NCBI GenBank assembly: GCA_034401135.1
Contig: JAWZSP010000006.1
Span: forward strand, 2,356,001 to 2,420,000
DNA from: Volutella citrinella
Lineage: Eukaryota > Ascomycota > Sordariomycetes > Hypocreales > Nectriaceae
Direction of reading: 5' to 3'
DNA length: 64,000 nt
Part shown: positions 46,232-57,078 of the stretch, piece by piece
Layout of the letters: each line of letters opens with the position of its first letter
Numbering within the stretch: position 1 is the stretch's first letter
The notes under the pieces: model-generated
What the model was told of the DNA's origin: nothing
Databases searched by the model: none
The model's input: the letters and a program-made list of their open reading frames with translations, nothing else
Translations under genes and position numbers: made by a program

Positions 46232-47925
46232 GTCGATCGCAGCGGCAGCTAGGCACTAGAGAGCGGCGGACGTCAAGCCACTCACGCCGCCAAGAATGCA
46301 GGCGAGAGAAGGGCCGTGGCAGTAATAGGGACGGAAGCTCAGCTGGCTGGCTGGCTGAGCTGGTGGGCGTCGGTGGGAGCAGGTTGGGCAGTGGTGTGCG
46401 TGCAGGCCCGGGGTGAGATATTATCTCCCCCTAAGGCCACGACGCCAGCCCCTCTCGGCAGCCGACGCAGCTCGAGGGCTCGAAATGAGCCTAACCAGGC
46501 TTGCCAGGCTGGCCAGGCAGTCTTGCCTGACAGGGGTTTCAGCCGCTCGGTCCAGACCGTGGCTGGCTGCTGGCATTGGTTGGACAGCCCACTTTTTCCA
46601 TCCTCAGCTCCCACTGGCGCGTGGCCTTTTTGGGCTTTGGGTGGTTGCCCATGCCTTGGTCGATGGCATTTGCGGCCAAACGCAGTCGAACATCTGGTCG
46701 ACTGCCGTGGCGGTTGATTAGCGAGCGATGAAACATGGTCGGGAATAAAGAAGCCGTCGCCGTCGCATGGCTAAATATAAGCTGCCAAGTCTGCCGAGCC
46801 GAACCGGGCAGGTTCTCCACCTTTTCCCTGTTGATACTTCCCTCCACTATTACACTGGGGACTGGAAGGAGTGTTGGTCAGTGAACGCAATCGGGAAGAA
46901 CTGGCGCTTTCCTCGTTGCATCATCGAGAATATGCATCAAAGTATTTCACCTCAGTTATTTAGGTAGAATCATTTGCTTCAGCGACATGATACCGCAGTT
47001 GAGCCGCATATTTCTGGACCTTTGTCCCGGATTTCAAGCTGTAGGGTAACGATGAGCATGCGGCGGAACCTTCGGAATTGAGACCGCCCACATGTCCTGT
47101 AGGCTGTTGGTATGAACCTCCTCCTTCGTAATGAGCTCCTTCGGCCTTCTAAACATCTCTTACCAAGTTGCGAGGTGTATAAAAAAGTGTCCACAAAGAA
47201 GTGCCATCCTATTGATTTATGCTTGTGGATAGCAAAGATTGTAAGTATGTTGTGTTGAGCTCGCGAGCGCGGAGAACAAGTTGCTCAGGGTCCTCTTTTC
47301 CACAATCCCACTCTGAAGCAGACAGATGCCATCTTCCTTCGTCCAAAGCCAGAAAACTAAAGTCGAGGTTATGGCTCCAGCATGAGTTGGTGGCTTGGTG
47401 GACTACTAGTTGACTTTCTACAAGTACTCTCCCCCGGCTCACCTTACTTACGAGATTTAGGTAACTACATCAGTTTCTAAACTTCCAGGCGCTGACTGAA
47501 CTGTAAACCGAACTCAAAGAACCTCCTGGTAATTAAGAGACATCCTGTCCTGACCAGCCCCAGTCGCGGCCCACAATTCGATTCCTTCCGGAGCCCCAAG
47601 TCTCCCCCAGACCCATCACACAGCCTCGCTCATTAAACACGGTGTCATAGCTGCCCCAGTAAGCTTATCCCCACAACTACCGCACTTGGGCCGCCCGTGT
47701 CTTCCGTCACTCTGTCGCATTTACTTGCTGTATTGGGCCGCTTGGTGGAGACTCCGTGGAGATGGGTAGGATCTGATGAAACACGGCCACCCGGTGACAA
47801 GGGCCGGCCGATGTCTGCACATGCCATACATAATAGACATCTTACCCTGAAATTGTTGATTTGGGGTTGAATGTTTCAACACTCGTCGTCGCCCTGGTCA
47901 ACCCAGACTGAGCCCGCTCTTTGAG
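46232..47925. other. 1.7-kb divergent promoter region
   Basis: No gene supported between the CxxC protein and the DUF6536 gene. Short GGCTGGCTGGCT runs occur near 46340. Reading frames are short and domain-free. Confidence 0.4.
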
Positions 47926-50315
47926 ATGCGCCCCCGTGTGAGAGACGGCCGCGATTCGTGGCACCCCGACAGCCACGACGGTGGCACTTCGCACTCTGTA
48001 AATTTCCGATTGGAGGAGCTCCCGTCGACCGTGTATGGAAGTGTCGAAGATGAGGTGTCCTTGGTAGGGCGCCCAGGCTCCAAAGCAGCAAAATTCCGCC
48101 TATGGACGTCCCCAAAGACGAAGAACGAAGCTTGGCACATGCCCACGGGATGGAGGTTCGGCGCGGCAATTGCGGCCCTGGTCACCTTCGCGACGATGGT
48201 AATCAACATTGTCCTGGCGGGCATCTACGGCTCGAGGCTGGCCACGGAGGACGGCGACTCGTACATAACGTCCATCGCCAATGGCAACTGCGACGAGATT
48301 AAGCGGCTCGGAATCATTGTCCATCTACTCATCAACATTGTCGGCACACTCATGGTAAGTGCAAGCAACTACTGCATGCAGGCCGTCAGCGCTCCGACGC
48401 GTGAGGATGTCGACAAGGCACATGCACAGCACATGCGGGTCGATATTGGCATACAGAGCGTACGAAACCTCCGTTTCATTCAGCTCAAGAGGACTGTCAT
48501 CTGGATTCTGCTGGGACTCACCTCTATTCCGCTTCATCTTGTGTAAGCCATACAACGTCTGTTCTAGAACTCGTCGTTTCCTGACCTCGCGCAGGTACAA
48601 CTCGACATTCTACGTGTCTAGCAGCAACCACCTCTACCAGCTCATCTACGCCGACGAGTCGTTCCTCAAAGGTGCCGGCTTCGACAAGCCGCGCCTGGGT
48701 CAGGGAGAAAACGAGCAGGACGCTAACCTTGATCTCAGTAACATCCAAAAGCATGTCCTGGACAGCAACATATACGAGAAACTCACCAACGAGGAATGCA
48801 TCAAGAAGTACGCCAAGCCCATCATCTCGGACCGGTCAGACGTGGTCCTGGTCCTCGAGGAGCCCAAGAACTGTAGCAGGCTCAACCACCAGGACCTCAA
48901 TCACAAATCCCCCTCCGAGTGTGGTGATACATCCGTATACGGGCTGGTTCAGTATGACCAGACCTGGCTGCCCGAGACGTCCAGGACCACATCTTGGTAC
49001 TACTGGATTTGCTCCCAGGACCCCCAGCCACCCGTTGGCCGCTGGAAGGATGGAAAGTACACGCCGCCGCCGCAGTTGTGCAGCGACGGCGCATGGGAGA
49101 AACAACTCAAGGCGGACCCGTGGGTGGTCAACGGTGCGACTGTCAAGTACTGCCTCAGCGAGAAGATGCAGGACCAATGTCAACTCAAGGTGGCCGTGAG
49201 TCTTTTGTATGTCGTCGTGGCGCTCAATGTTGTCAAATTTTTCGTCATCTTCCTGATTTCGACGAGTAACCTCATCAACCGCAACCCACTCGTCACCATC
49301 GGCGACGCAATTGAATCGTTCCTCGAGACGCCGGACCCGCACACGCGCGGCATGTGTCTGGCCAAGGCCACGGATGGCTTCAACCCAGTGGCCAGGCCGT
49401 TCCAGATGGAGAGGGCGCACTGGTTTGGCGCCGCTCGAAAGCGCCGCTGGGCTCTGGCGGCTGCATTGTGAGTCTCTAGTCTGGCCTCTCATTGCTCCGT
49501 AACTTTGCTAACTGGTGATTTACAGTACTGTCGCAGGCCTCGCCGCGCCTCTGGCCCTGCTGGGCTTCGCGGCCGCGAGACTCGAGGCAAACTTTGAGCG
49601 TGGCAGCCTAGCCGAGCTCTGGCAGCTGGGATTTGGCGAGATGCACCCGTACAACCTCATCACGCGGTGGAACGTGCCTGGCAAGGGCGATGCGGGCGTT
49701 GTGGCGAGCGTGCTGGTTGCCAACTTGCCGCAGGTGCTCTTTTCCTTCTACTACTTCGTGCTCAATGGCCTTGTGACGTCCATGACGACCGCAGCCGAGT
49801 GGACCGACTTCGCCCATGGTGTCCCTCGGCCACTCCGGGTGTCGTTCCCCCGCGATGGCCAACTCTCGACGCCGTTCCTGCAGCTGCCGTACCGCTTCGG
49901 CATCCCGATGCTGGGATTCCTTGCGCTGATCCACTGGTTCATTTCGCAGAGCTTGTTTGTCGTGCAGATTATGGAAAAGCACTCGTGGGGCCCGAAAGCC
50001 GACCTCCCGCCCGAGGTGTCGACGACGTGTGCGTACTCGCCCATGGCCATCGTCCTGACGTGCGTCATCATCATGCTCGTGCTTGCGGGAATCGGTGTAC
50101 TGGGGCGACGCCGCCTGAAGCCGGGGATGCCGCGGGGAGCGACGTCGAGCATGGTGATTGCGGCGGCGTGCCATGCGCCCGAGGGGACGACGAGTGTGAA
50201 GCCGGTGAAATGGGGAGTCAGTTCGCCCGACGAGGGTGGCGCTGACGATGTTGGGCATTGCTCCTTCTCCAACGAGAATGTTCAACTGCCTGTGTCTGGG
50301 AGGCTGTATGCATGA
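47926..50315 (+). CDS. DUF6536 multi-pass membrane protein
   Basis: Predicted 759-residue membrane protein in three exons: 47926-48542, 48595-49467 and 49526-50315. Residues 75-215 match the DUF6536 pattern known from many fungi: WRFGAAIAALV, a Gly/Cys segment GNCDEIKRLG, HLLINIVGTLMVSASNYCMQ, APTREDVDKAHA, DIGIQSVRNLRFI and IPLHLVYNSTFY. A large, probably extracellular loop with paired cysteines follows. Further membrane spans lie near LLYVVVALNVVKFFVIFLI, the third-exon start and the C-terminus, giving about seven in total. The C-tail is hydrophilic. Function of DUF6536 is not established; the family is expanded in fungi. Confidence 0.85.
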
Positions 50316-51017
50316 GCGACCCTACAGGCACGGCAAGCGCCGCATGTCACGAATAAAATGGAAGAAAAGGGAAATAAATTACCAGAGGTCGATAATACAA
50401 ATTACCAATAATTGTCAACACTCTCTCGCCCGTCATCGATGCAGCCCTTTTGCCTGTGCCGCCTGAAGTCGACGACTATGCCTGTCAGTGGACACTGGAC
50501 AGACACCTGCTAGGCGGCATGGTGCTAGCAGCGCCCCGCGGAAGCCGTTCGGGGCGGTTTTGGCCCACGTCGTAGGTGGCCCTGCCAATTTTCCACTACT
50601 GGGCAAGCCCGGATGGCCACCTGCACCTGAACAGCCCCCTGTAGTGCGTGACGTCGTTGGGGCAGTGCTACGAGGCAGCGAATGAGTCTAGCCCGTCTCA
50701 CACCTCCAAGCCTGACTGTGTCCGTTTACCACCCCCCAGTGAGACGATGGCTGTGACAGCTGTTGGGGAGACAGGCAGCCAGGGATGCACCTGATGCTGC
50801 TCGCCTCGCGACTACAGGGACCCGTCACTCAGCCTCAAGCTGGCTACGCCTAGTGTCAGCTGCTCTGCCTGGGCTGCCCATCGCCAGCCCGAGGATATAA
50901 AGATGGGACGGACAGCCTGCGCCGCTCCGTCAATTATTTTACCCGACCGTTGCTCGCTTTCGAAATACACTACCTGTTGATTCCCTACCTTACTCATTCT
51001 TGCAACCACCGACAAGG
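50316..51017. other. intergenic with TATA box for the next gene
   Basis: No gene seen. TATAAAG at 50896-50902 lies 122 bp upstream of the ATG at 51018. Confidence 0.45.
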
Positions 51018-51557
51018 ATGGCCGTCCCTTACGTCTCAGACTGGTGGAAGAAACGCCGGCTCCAAAAGAACACCAAGGCTTGCACTCTCGAGGAGCCCAC
51101 CGAGCCGGAGAGGCCTTCCGAAGAGGCTCTCATCACAAAGCCCCAAGCCCCGGGTCAGAACACTCCCACAGCCGCCGCTCCCCAACCGGACGCAACGTCC
51201 GCCTCATCACCAAACAAAATCTACCCTTCCATCGACACCACCTTAAACACGATCCACTCGCCAGGCCCGGCGATTATCATCGAGTCGCCAGATACAGTAG
51301 ACTCAAAGTACAGCCAGGGACTCAGCGGTGGCGCTGATGCCGACCTTGACAACGTCGACAAGGCGCCCAACCCGGCCGCGTACCGCCTGTCCAAGCCAGG
51401 GACCCGGAACAAGAATGGCTGGTACAGCGGCAGCAGCCCACAGAATACACAGAACAGCAGCGGCGGCTCTGGTAGCCACGGCGACGGGGGCAGTAGCAGC
51501 GCTGCCAGCGGTGGCTTTGATGGAGGCTATGCTGGGGGCGGTGCTGGAGCTTGGTAG
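51018..51557 (+). CDS. small hypothetical protein, Gly/Ser-rich C-terminus
   Basis: Predicted 179-residue intronless protein. It starts MAVPYVSDWWKKRRLQKN at an ATG in good context (AAGGATGG); an in-frame ATG six codons earlier is less likely. The N-terminus is basic and aromatic. The middle is Pro/Ala/Ser-rich and probably disordered. The C-terminal 45 residues are Gly/Ser-rich, ending GGYAGGGAGAW. There is no signal peptide or membrane segment. A TATA box is placed correctly upstream. No family recognised; small disordered proteins of this kind are common in Pezizomycotina. Confidence 0.6.
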   Translation: MAVPYVSDWWKKRRLQKNTKACTLEEPTEPERPSEEALITKPQAPGQNTPTAAAPQPDATSASSPNKIYPSIDTTLNTIHSPGPAIIIESPDTVDSKYSQGLSGGADADLDNVDKAPNPAAYRLSKPGTRNKNGWYSGSSPQNTQNSSGGSGSHGDGGSSSAASGGFDGGYAGGGAGAW

Positions 51558-51775
51558 CCTGCGGTTGGTGCCAGTGGTGGATGAGTGTGGGACTTTGGAG
51601 TATGGAAGACTTTCTGGTCGTTTCAGTTACAGTCTTGGAGGTTTGCAAGTCCTTTGGCCAGGGCACTCGCCCGATATACAGCGCTGCATTTCTGCAATTT
51701 GGTCCCCAAGCGAGCGTGTACAAATATAGAAACGAATGAGACGAACAATTAATGCGATTCAAGAGAAAGTCTAGT

Positions 51776-52663
51776 CTATTCAGATGTCTCGGTGCTATCT
51801 TCGAGGGCGCTCCAGCGAGTCTGAAACGCCATCCGCGTGTTGAGCATGACCTTTTGGATCATCTCGGGAAGGATCCGCTGCCTCCCGCGGATGACGACGG
51901 CGGCCCTCGTGTCGTCAGGAACACATCCACGACGGTCCGGGAAGACGTACCCGAGATCCATGACGATGGAGTGCGGGATGAGATGCGGCGGCACCATCTG
52001 GTTCTCGCCAACGATGAGAATGTCTCCTTCGCGAAACGACTCGAGGTCGACGGCCTCGAATGTGTCGTAACTGCGCGTGTCCTCGTGCGCCTCCTGGATG
52101 GCCTCGACCATGAGCCTGGATATCAGGTCGCCTCTCCCCACGATCCTGACGGCCGTGGTTCCTTTGAGCAGGCGCGCGTCGTGGAGGGCGTTTAAACACG
52201 CCTCGGCGGTGACGTTGTCGTACGCGCTGTCCTCGCTGAGCCCCTCAACTGATTTCGCTGCGTGCACACAGGCCATGATGTCTTCGTGGAGGAGGTGATC
52301 CGGTAGAGGCAGCTGTACGAATATGCCACTAGTGTCTGGATCGTCGTTTAGACGGCGAATCTTTTCCCGGTACTCGGCCATGGATGCCGTCTCGGCCATT
52401 GGGTGCAGGGACAGGGCCACTCCATTCTAAGAACTATGGTCAGTCTATGCTGTATTTCCGGTGCCTTGACAAGCTCAATGATATACTAGCGGACCTACCC
52501 TTTTAGCCGGCCGTTTCTTAATCTCAACGTAGTGCCGACACACCTCGTTGTCCGCATAGACGATGGCGAGGGTACAGCGGTCCATGATGGCGGAGAACAG
52601 CCGTTGACCAGAGGAACAGGAGAGCGGCATCGGAACAGGCACTCCCAAGACAGATATCAGCAT
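51776..52663 (-). CDS. divergent methylene-tetrahydrofolate dehydrogenase/cyclohydrolase-like protein
   Basis: Predicted 271-residue FolD/MTD-like protein in two exons, 52663-52499 and 52426-51776 (72-nt intron, GTAGGT...TTAG). The catalytic-domain pattern is visible: LAIVYADNEVCRHYVEIKK (the Tyr and Lys of YxxxK retained), TSGIFVQLPLPDHL, then SVEGL where canonical enzymes have DVDG and the yeast cytosolic enzyme has DVEG. The usual PCTP motif is absent and the nucleotide loop is altered to VGRGDLISR. The ending lacks the standard PGGVGPMT. It therefore looks like a one-carbon-metabolism fold with a changed active site. The start is the least certain part: an upstream exon may exist. Confidence 0.6.
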
Positions 52664-54083
52664 CCTCCAAGGTCATGGCCGCAGAGCCAATCGGTTCGCA
52701 CCACGCACACTGCAGCTCTGTACGCCGGCCTTGACTCTGTAGCGGGTGTTGCGGTGTGACAAGGGCCAAGGAACGGGCCAGATGGGCAGCGGTGTGCCCT
52801 ATCACGATGCAGCGAGCAGTTGGTCGGGCCTGGGACGGAACGGAAAGCAGAATATTGTCTATCACGGGCCTGGCTCATCCCTGTCCGTCGGTGAGTGCTT
52901 GCCAATGGTGACGAGGCTTGCCGCTCCGGCCCATGCATGGTGATGCAGTGGGACAGCAGCAGTGTTCCGGCAGCGGAGCTCACCGGGGACCTGACGTCGG
53001 AATAGGGTAAATAGGGTTCGAGTCTTTGAGTTTGGCAGATGCTTTGGTTGTGCATCCATCTAACTGTTCTGTATCTAGCAAAGCTTATGTGATCTGCCGA
53101 AATCCGTGTCTTCTGTTTGTTCATCGTGGTCAAGTTGAAGAATTGCAATTGTTGCTAGTGAAAGCAACGCAAGCTGAGAGGATCCTGTGCCTGGATGCGG
53201 ACCGATGAATTCAGGCAGCCGCACAGTCTCGCCGCTTGGGCACGAAGTGATTCGAAGTGGTTCTCGGGTTGATACGACGGAAGGATTTAGACAGTTGTTT
53301 GAAGCCAAACAGTCCAACGTTATTGGCTGGGCAGGGTCTGCTGTGTTTGTGTCATTGAAACAAGCTACTCCTGTCTGGTCGCGGAGGTGGTGGTGTCGAC
53401 ATGGATGATGGATGATGGATCCGAGTGCCGAGAGGCCTAATCCAGGCCTATAATACAGTGGTATCGCGGATAGGGCTAGCGAGGAAGGCACCACTGCGCT
53501 GACTCTTCGGCCGCTAATGCCACATTGGTGAGTGCCCAGCGTCGCTCCTTCAGACACATCGGGCCTAGACCAGCTGGGTCGCGCCGCTAATACTGAGCCC
53601 AAGGCAAGGGGTCCAGGGTCCTAGGGCGCTCAGCTCACCACACCCCGCCCGGCCTCACTGGCTTCCTGGGTGACGAGGCGTAGAGACTCGCCCTTGAATG
53701 GCCCCTCGCGTCTGACAAGCGGCCCCCGGTGGCGCTCAGCAGGTCTGTGCCGCACAAAAGGGACAATCCGAGCAGGTAGAGCGGCCGGTGGTAAACACTG
53801 GAGACTGACTGGCTGGGCTGGATCTGACTTGGCGTGGCCTCGATTTTCGGGTATAGATTGCGAGATTCCCACTTGAAGCTGTCCCCAGGATTGGGACCTC
53901 TGCTCGACGCCATTGAGCTTTGTCTCGATGGACTGATCTCGACCGACGGACCTGGTCCACGTCTAGCACCACAGCCGGGCAACCCCTGTTAGCCTGCCTC
54001 GACCGAATCCGAACTAAATATCTACTCGAGGACCCCGACTGAAGAACCACCCCATCCTCCGAGGCGCCATCGACGCGGCAGAG
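52664..54083. other. 1.4-kb intergenic, divergent promoters
   Basis: No gene supported. A (GATG)n-type run, GATGGATGATGGATGATGG, lies near 53393-53418. The beginning may hold a missed first exon of the FolD-like gene. Confidence 0.4.
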
Positions 54084-55964
54084 ATGGTCTCCCTGGAGAG
54101 CCGGCCGGCGCAGATCGGGCAGAGCGTGCTGCTGCTGCTGCTCTGCATCGTCTGCTACGTGCTCCTCGTGCTGCTCTTCGTGGCGCCCGCGCAGTACCAC
54201 CTCGACTCGCTGGTGTACCCCGACCGAGGCACCCTCAAGCCCGCCGTCGCCGTGGGCCTCATCGCCGCCGTCCTCGCCGGCTCGACGTCGGCCCTCGTCA
54301 CCCGCCGCGTCGAGCACTCGCTCTGGCTCCGCCTGGCCGCGAGCCCCGGGTCCGCGAAGCCCAAGGCGTTCCTGTCCGTCGGCGAGACGCGGCGCCTGGC
54401 CCTGTGGACGGCGTCCCCGCTCCAGCGCCTGACGTATCCGTTTGGCGGCTTCAGCGGCGCTGCTGGCGATCGGCGATCGCTGCTTCTCCGAGTCGCCGGC
54501 CCGATCCTCGTCGCGACGGCCATTGTCAGCCCCGTCCTGCTCCAGGGCATCACGCAGACGACGGTGCGCGGCACGAGCCTCGTCAACCAGCCGGCGACGG
54601 CCGACCAGTGGGCGTCGCGGCTGGACGTGGGAAACCGTCGAATCCGTGGGGGAAACTCGTTCGACACACCCACCTACGTCGCCGCCGTCGCCGCCATGCG
54701 CAACCTCAGCGCCCCCGTCGCGCCCGTCTGTAATAACCAGAGGCCCAGCACCGCCTGCCGCGTCTCGGCCAGGACGCTCGCCATCCAGGCCACCTGCCAG
54801 GGCACCAGCTACGACAACCCAGATGGAGTCGGGCTGACCGTCGGCAACAACTCCTTCAACTTCTGCGCCGGCCGCGGCACCGTGAGGCAGCTCTGCGTCA
54901 AGCTGGACAGCGGCTCGCCCTCCACATACGGCGCCTTCACGACGGGATATCCGCCGTGTGCCGCCACGGGCTCCGACACGAGCGGCTGCCCGGGCGGGGG
55001 CTCCGACGGCAACTGGGGCATCCTGCTGGGCGTCTGGGTCAACGGCGTGGACATCTCCTCCAACTCGGAGCACCGCGTCCACCGAGTCGACTGCCTGCTG
55101 ACGTACGGCAACGTCACGGTGACCCAGAACGGCACGTCGCCCCCGAGGCTGGACCGATCGACGTTTGCCCGCTTCAGCGGCGTGCCGGGGGACGCATTCA
55201 ATCCCGCCATCCCTCTCAACCGCATCTACACGGAGCTGGGCAACTCCCCGTACAACTTCACGCTCAAGGCCGTCGGCAGGGGATCCAACACGGTGTACGC
55301 GCTGCCGGTGGCGTCTCTCCTCCTCGGCGAGGACGCGAACAACGACGCCGAGACGGTGGCCAGGCAGATCGAGGCCAACTTTGACATGGCCACGCTGCAC
55401 GCCTTTGCCCGTGTGCCCGAGTCGTCGGGCATCGACTTCACCTACACCACGTCGACGCAAAAGTACGTATACGACCCCAAGGTGCTGCTCATCCTCCTGC
55501 TGCCGGCGCTAGCCACTATCCTGGGCTGCTGGGGTCGGCTGAGAGTGGCGGGTGGGGATGTGACCATCGGCTACGATCCGGTTGGCATCGCCAGGCTGGG
55601 GCCTGTCACGGGGCTCTCCAACGGGCCTCCGCCGTCAGAGAGCGGGGCCAAGGCCGACGAGGATGCGATGCAAGTGTGGAGATGGCAGCAGAGGGTTGTA
55701 AACTATGACGGGACGGAGTGGATGGCGACTGGATTCCAAGCTGGGTCCCAGGGCGTGACTGAGCAGGAGCAGGAGCCGCAGTATCAGCAGGAGCAGCCCG
55801 GGCAGCAGCAGCAACAGCAGCAACAGCAGCAGCAGTGGCGAGTGTCGCCGGTGTCGCCGGTGTCGCCAGCAGAGCCGACTCCCTCGCCGCCTATTTTACA
55901 GAGTTACAATCGGGCGCAGATAATATCACGGCTGCGCAATGGCAATGTGGAGGAGGACAAGTAA
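54084..55964 (+). CDS. membrane-anchored protein with large ectodomain and Gln-rich tail
   Basis: Predicted 626-residue intronless protein. Membrane segments are near residues 14-34 (LLLLLCIVCYVLLVLLFVA), 52-72, 134-154 and 470-488 (LLILLLPALATILGCWG). Between the third and fourth lies a 310-residue loop with about ten cysteines and several Asn-X-Ser/Thr sites (RNLSAP, GNVTVTQNGT, PYNFTL), so it is probably extracellular and disulfide-bonded. The cytosolic tail is Gln/Pro-rich with an 11-Gln run and a VSPVSPVSP repeat. This layout recurs in fungal uncharacterised membrane proteins; no enzyme motif is recognised. Very G/C-rich codons explain a 574-codon antisense frame. Confidence 0.75.
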   Translation: MVSLESRPAQIGQSVLLLLLCIVCYVLLVLLFVAPAQYHLDSLVYPDRGTLKPAVAVGLIAAVLAGSTSALVTRRVEHSLWLRLAASPGSAKPKAFLSVGETRRLALWTASPLQRLTYPFGGFSGAAGDRRSLLLRVAGPILVATAIVSPVLLQGITQTTVRGTSLVNQPATADQWASRLDVGNRRIRGGNSFDTPTYVAAVAAMRNLSAPVAPVCNNQRPSTACRVSARTLAIQATCQGTSYDNPDGVGLTVGNNSFNFCAGRGTVRQLCVKLDSGSPSTYGAFTTGYPPCAATGSDTSGCPGGGSDGNWGILLGVWVNGVDISSNSEHRVHRVDCLLTYGNVTVTQNGTSPPRLDRSTFARFSGVPGDAFNPAIPLNRIYTELGNSPYNFTLKAVGRGSNTVYALPVASLLLGEDANNDAETVARQIEANFDMATLHAFARVPESSGIDFTYTTSTQKYVYDPKVLLILLLPALATILGCWGRLRVAGGDVTIGYDPVGIARLGPVTGLSNGPPPSESGAKADEDAMQVWRWQQRVVNYDGTEWMATGFQAGSQGVTEQEQEPQYQQEQPGQQQQQQQQQQQWRVSPVSPVSPAEPTPSPPILQSYNRAQIISRLRNGNVEEDK

Positions 55965-56060
55965 ATCGAGTAAAACTGCTTGTAATCTGAAAACTACGTA
56001 TGAAATGGGAATCTTGAAAAAGCTATTTTGTCATAATCCATCGGCCCATGCCCTGATCGC

Positions 56061-56138
56061 GCCCTGCCCTGACCTGTTCTGACCTGTTCTGCCCTGTGCT
56101 GACCTGTTCTGACCTGACCTGAACTGACTTGCCCTGTC
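56061..56138. repeat. ten-base tandem repeat, GACCTGTTCT-like, eight units
   Basis: Exact 10-bp phasing gives eight units such as GACCTGTTCT (three identical copies), GCCCTGTGCT and GACCTGACCT. It lies between the stop codons of two convergent genes. Confidence 0.85.
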
Positions 56139-56145
56139 CAATTTT

Positions 56146-57078
56146 TTAAAACACCAATTTGCCCTTTCCACGCTCGCTCGCATTCATTAAGTTGTTCATG
56201 TGCTCCGTGACCTGTCTGTCCCTCTCCATAAACTCATCCAACTCCCGGTGAGCGGCCTGGATCTCCTGCTCGTCCACCTGGCGCAGAGGCGAGTACGGGA
56301 ACCCGGCAGCCGCGGCGGTGATGGCCTCCTCAGCCTCGCGCATGCTCCCGTAGGCGCCCTTCCAGCAGGCGGTCATGACGGGGGCGAAGATGACATCGGT
56401 GGTGATGTCGGGGAACTCGTGGCGAACCAGCCGCTGGGTCTTGTCAAAGCTGTCCAGTCCCTGCCAGGGCTCCCGGCGGAAGCGGATGGTGTAGATGCAC
56501 GAGCCGAGGGCGTACTGCTCGGTGCTGGCGCTGGCGACGGGGGCGGACAGACTGACGTCGGGCCTGCAGAAGACGGCGCCCCCGCGCAGGACGCGCTCGC
56601 CCAGCTTGATGGAGCTGTCAAAATCGCCCAGGACGATGTCGTCGTTGCGGTTGAGGAAGATGTTGCCCGGGCGCAGGTCGCCGTGGGCCAGCCCCAGGTG
56701 CTCGAGCCACGACAGGGCACTGGCCAGCTGTCGCACCCACTTGACGGACAGGTTGGGGGAGATGTGCGGCTTGTGCAGGCGCTGGGTGAGGGTGGTCTCC
56801 TGGCGGTGCAGGAAGAGGCCCTGGGGCACAGAGCGGATGAGGGTGACGATGTGGGGATGCGGGTTCGAGGCCAGAATCTGATACGTCTTCTTCTCACGCT
56901 CGATGCTCTTGCGGCTGTCGCGCATCAAGTCCACATGGCCGGGCTGCGGGTTCTGGAACGAGTAGGGCCATTTCAGCACGACTCGCTCGCTAATAATGGC
57001 GACCTCTCCGGCGGCACCCTCCCCCAGGGCGTCGCTCCCGGAGAGCGATGGAAACGGATACTGCAGTGTCGCCGTCAT
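56146..57078 (-). CDS. atypical protein kinase (DFD, HGD)
   Basis: Predicted 310-residue intronless protein made almost wholly of a kinase domain. The glycine loop is GEGAAGEVAI, the ATP lysine is in VVLKWPY, and a helix-C glutamate is available in SIEREKKTY. The catalytic loop reads HGDLRPGNIFL, with Asp and Asn kept but HRD changed to HGD and Lys to Arg. The metal-binding DFG is GDFDSS. FRREPWQGLDSF lies where subdomain IX is expected. The changes resemble fungal-specific orphan kinases and may reduce activity, although Asp of DFD is retained. No other domain is present; the C-terminus is a charged helix. Confidence 0.8.
   Translation of the reverse strand: MTATLQYPFPSLSGSDALGEGAAGEVAIISERVVLKWPYSFQNPQPGHVDLMRDSRKSIEREKKTYQILASNPHPHIVTLIRSVPQGLFLHRQETTLTQRLHKPHISPNLSVKWVRQLASALSWLEHLGLAHGDLRPGNIFLNRNDDIVLGDFDSSIKLGERVLRGGAVFCRPDVSLSAPVASASTEQYALGSCIYTIRFRREPWQGLDSFDKTQRLVRHEFPDITTDVIFAPVMTACWKGAYGSMREAEEAITAAAAGFPYSPLRQVDEQEIQAAHRELDEFMERDRQVTEHMNNLMNASERGKGKLVF

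Noticed and set aside
45439..46416. 325-codon Ala/Val/Arg-rich frame antisense to the Gln-rich region
   Set aside because: CAG/CAA codons read in reverse give repetitive Leu/Ala/Val sequence; it is not a real protein.
53005..53035. GGGTTCGAGTC stretch resembling a tRNA T-loop
   Set aside because: No acceptor stem, D-loop or anticodon arm could be folded around it. No tRNA was found anywhere in the window.
53736..55460. 574-codon open frame antisense to the four-pass membrane protein
   Set aside because: Very rich in Arg, Gly, Val and Asp with no domain; it mirrors the codon bias of the sense gene, which has membrane helices and glycosylation sites.
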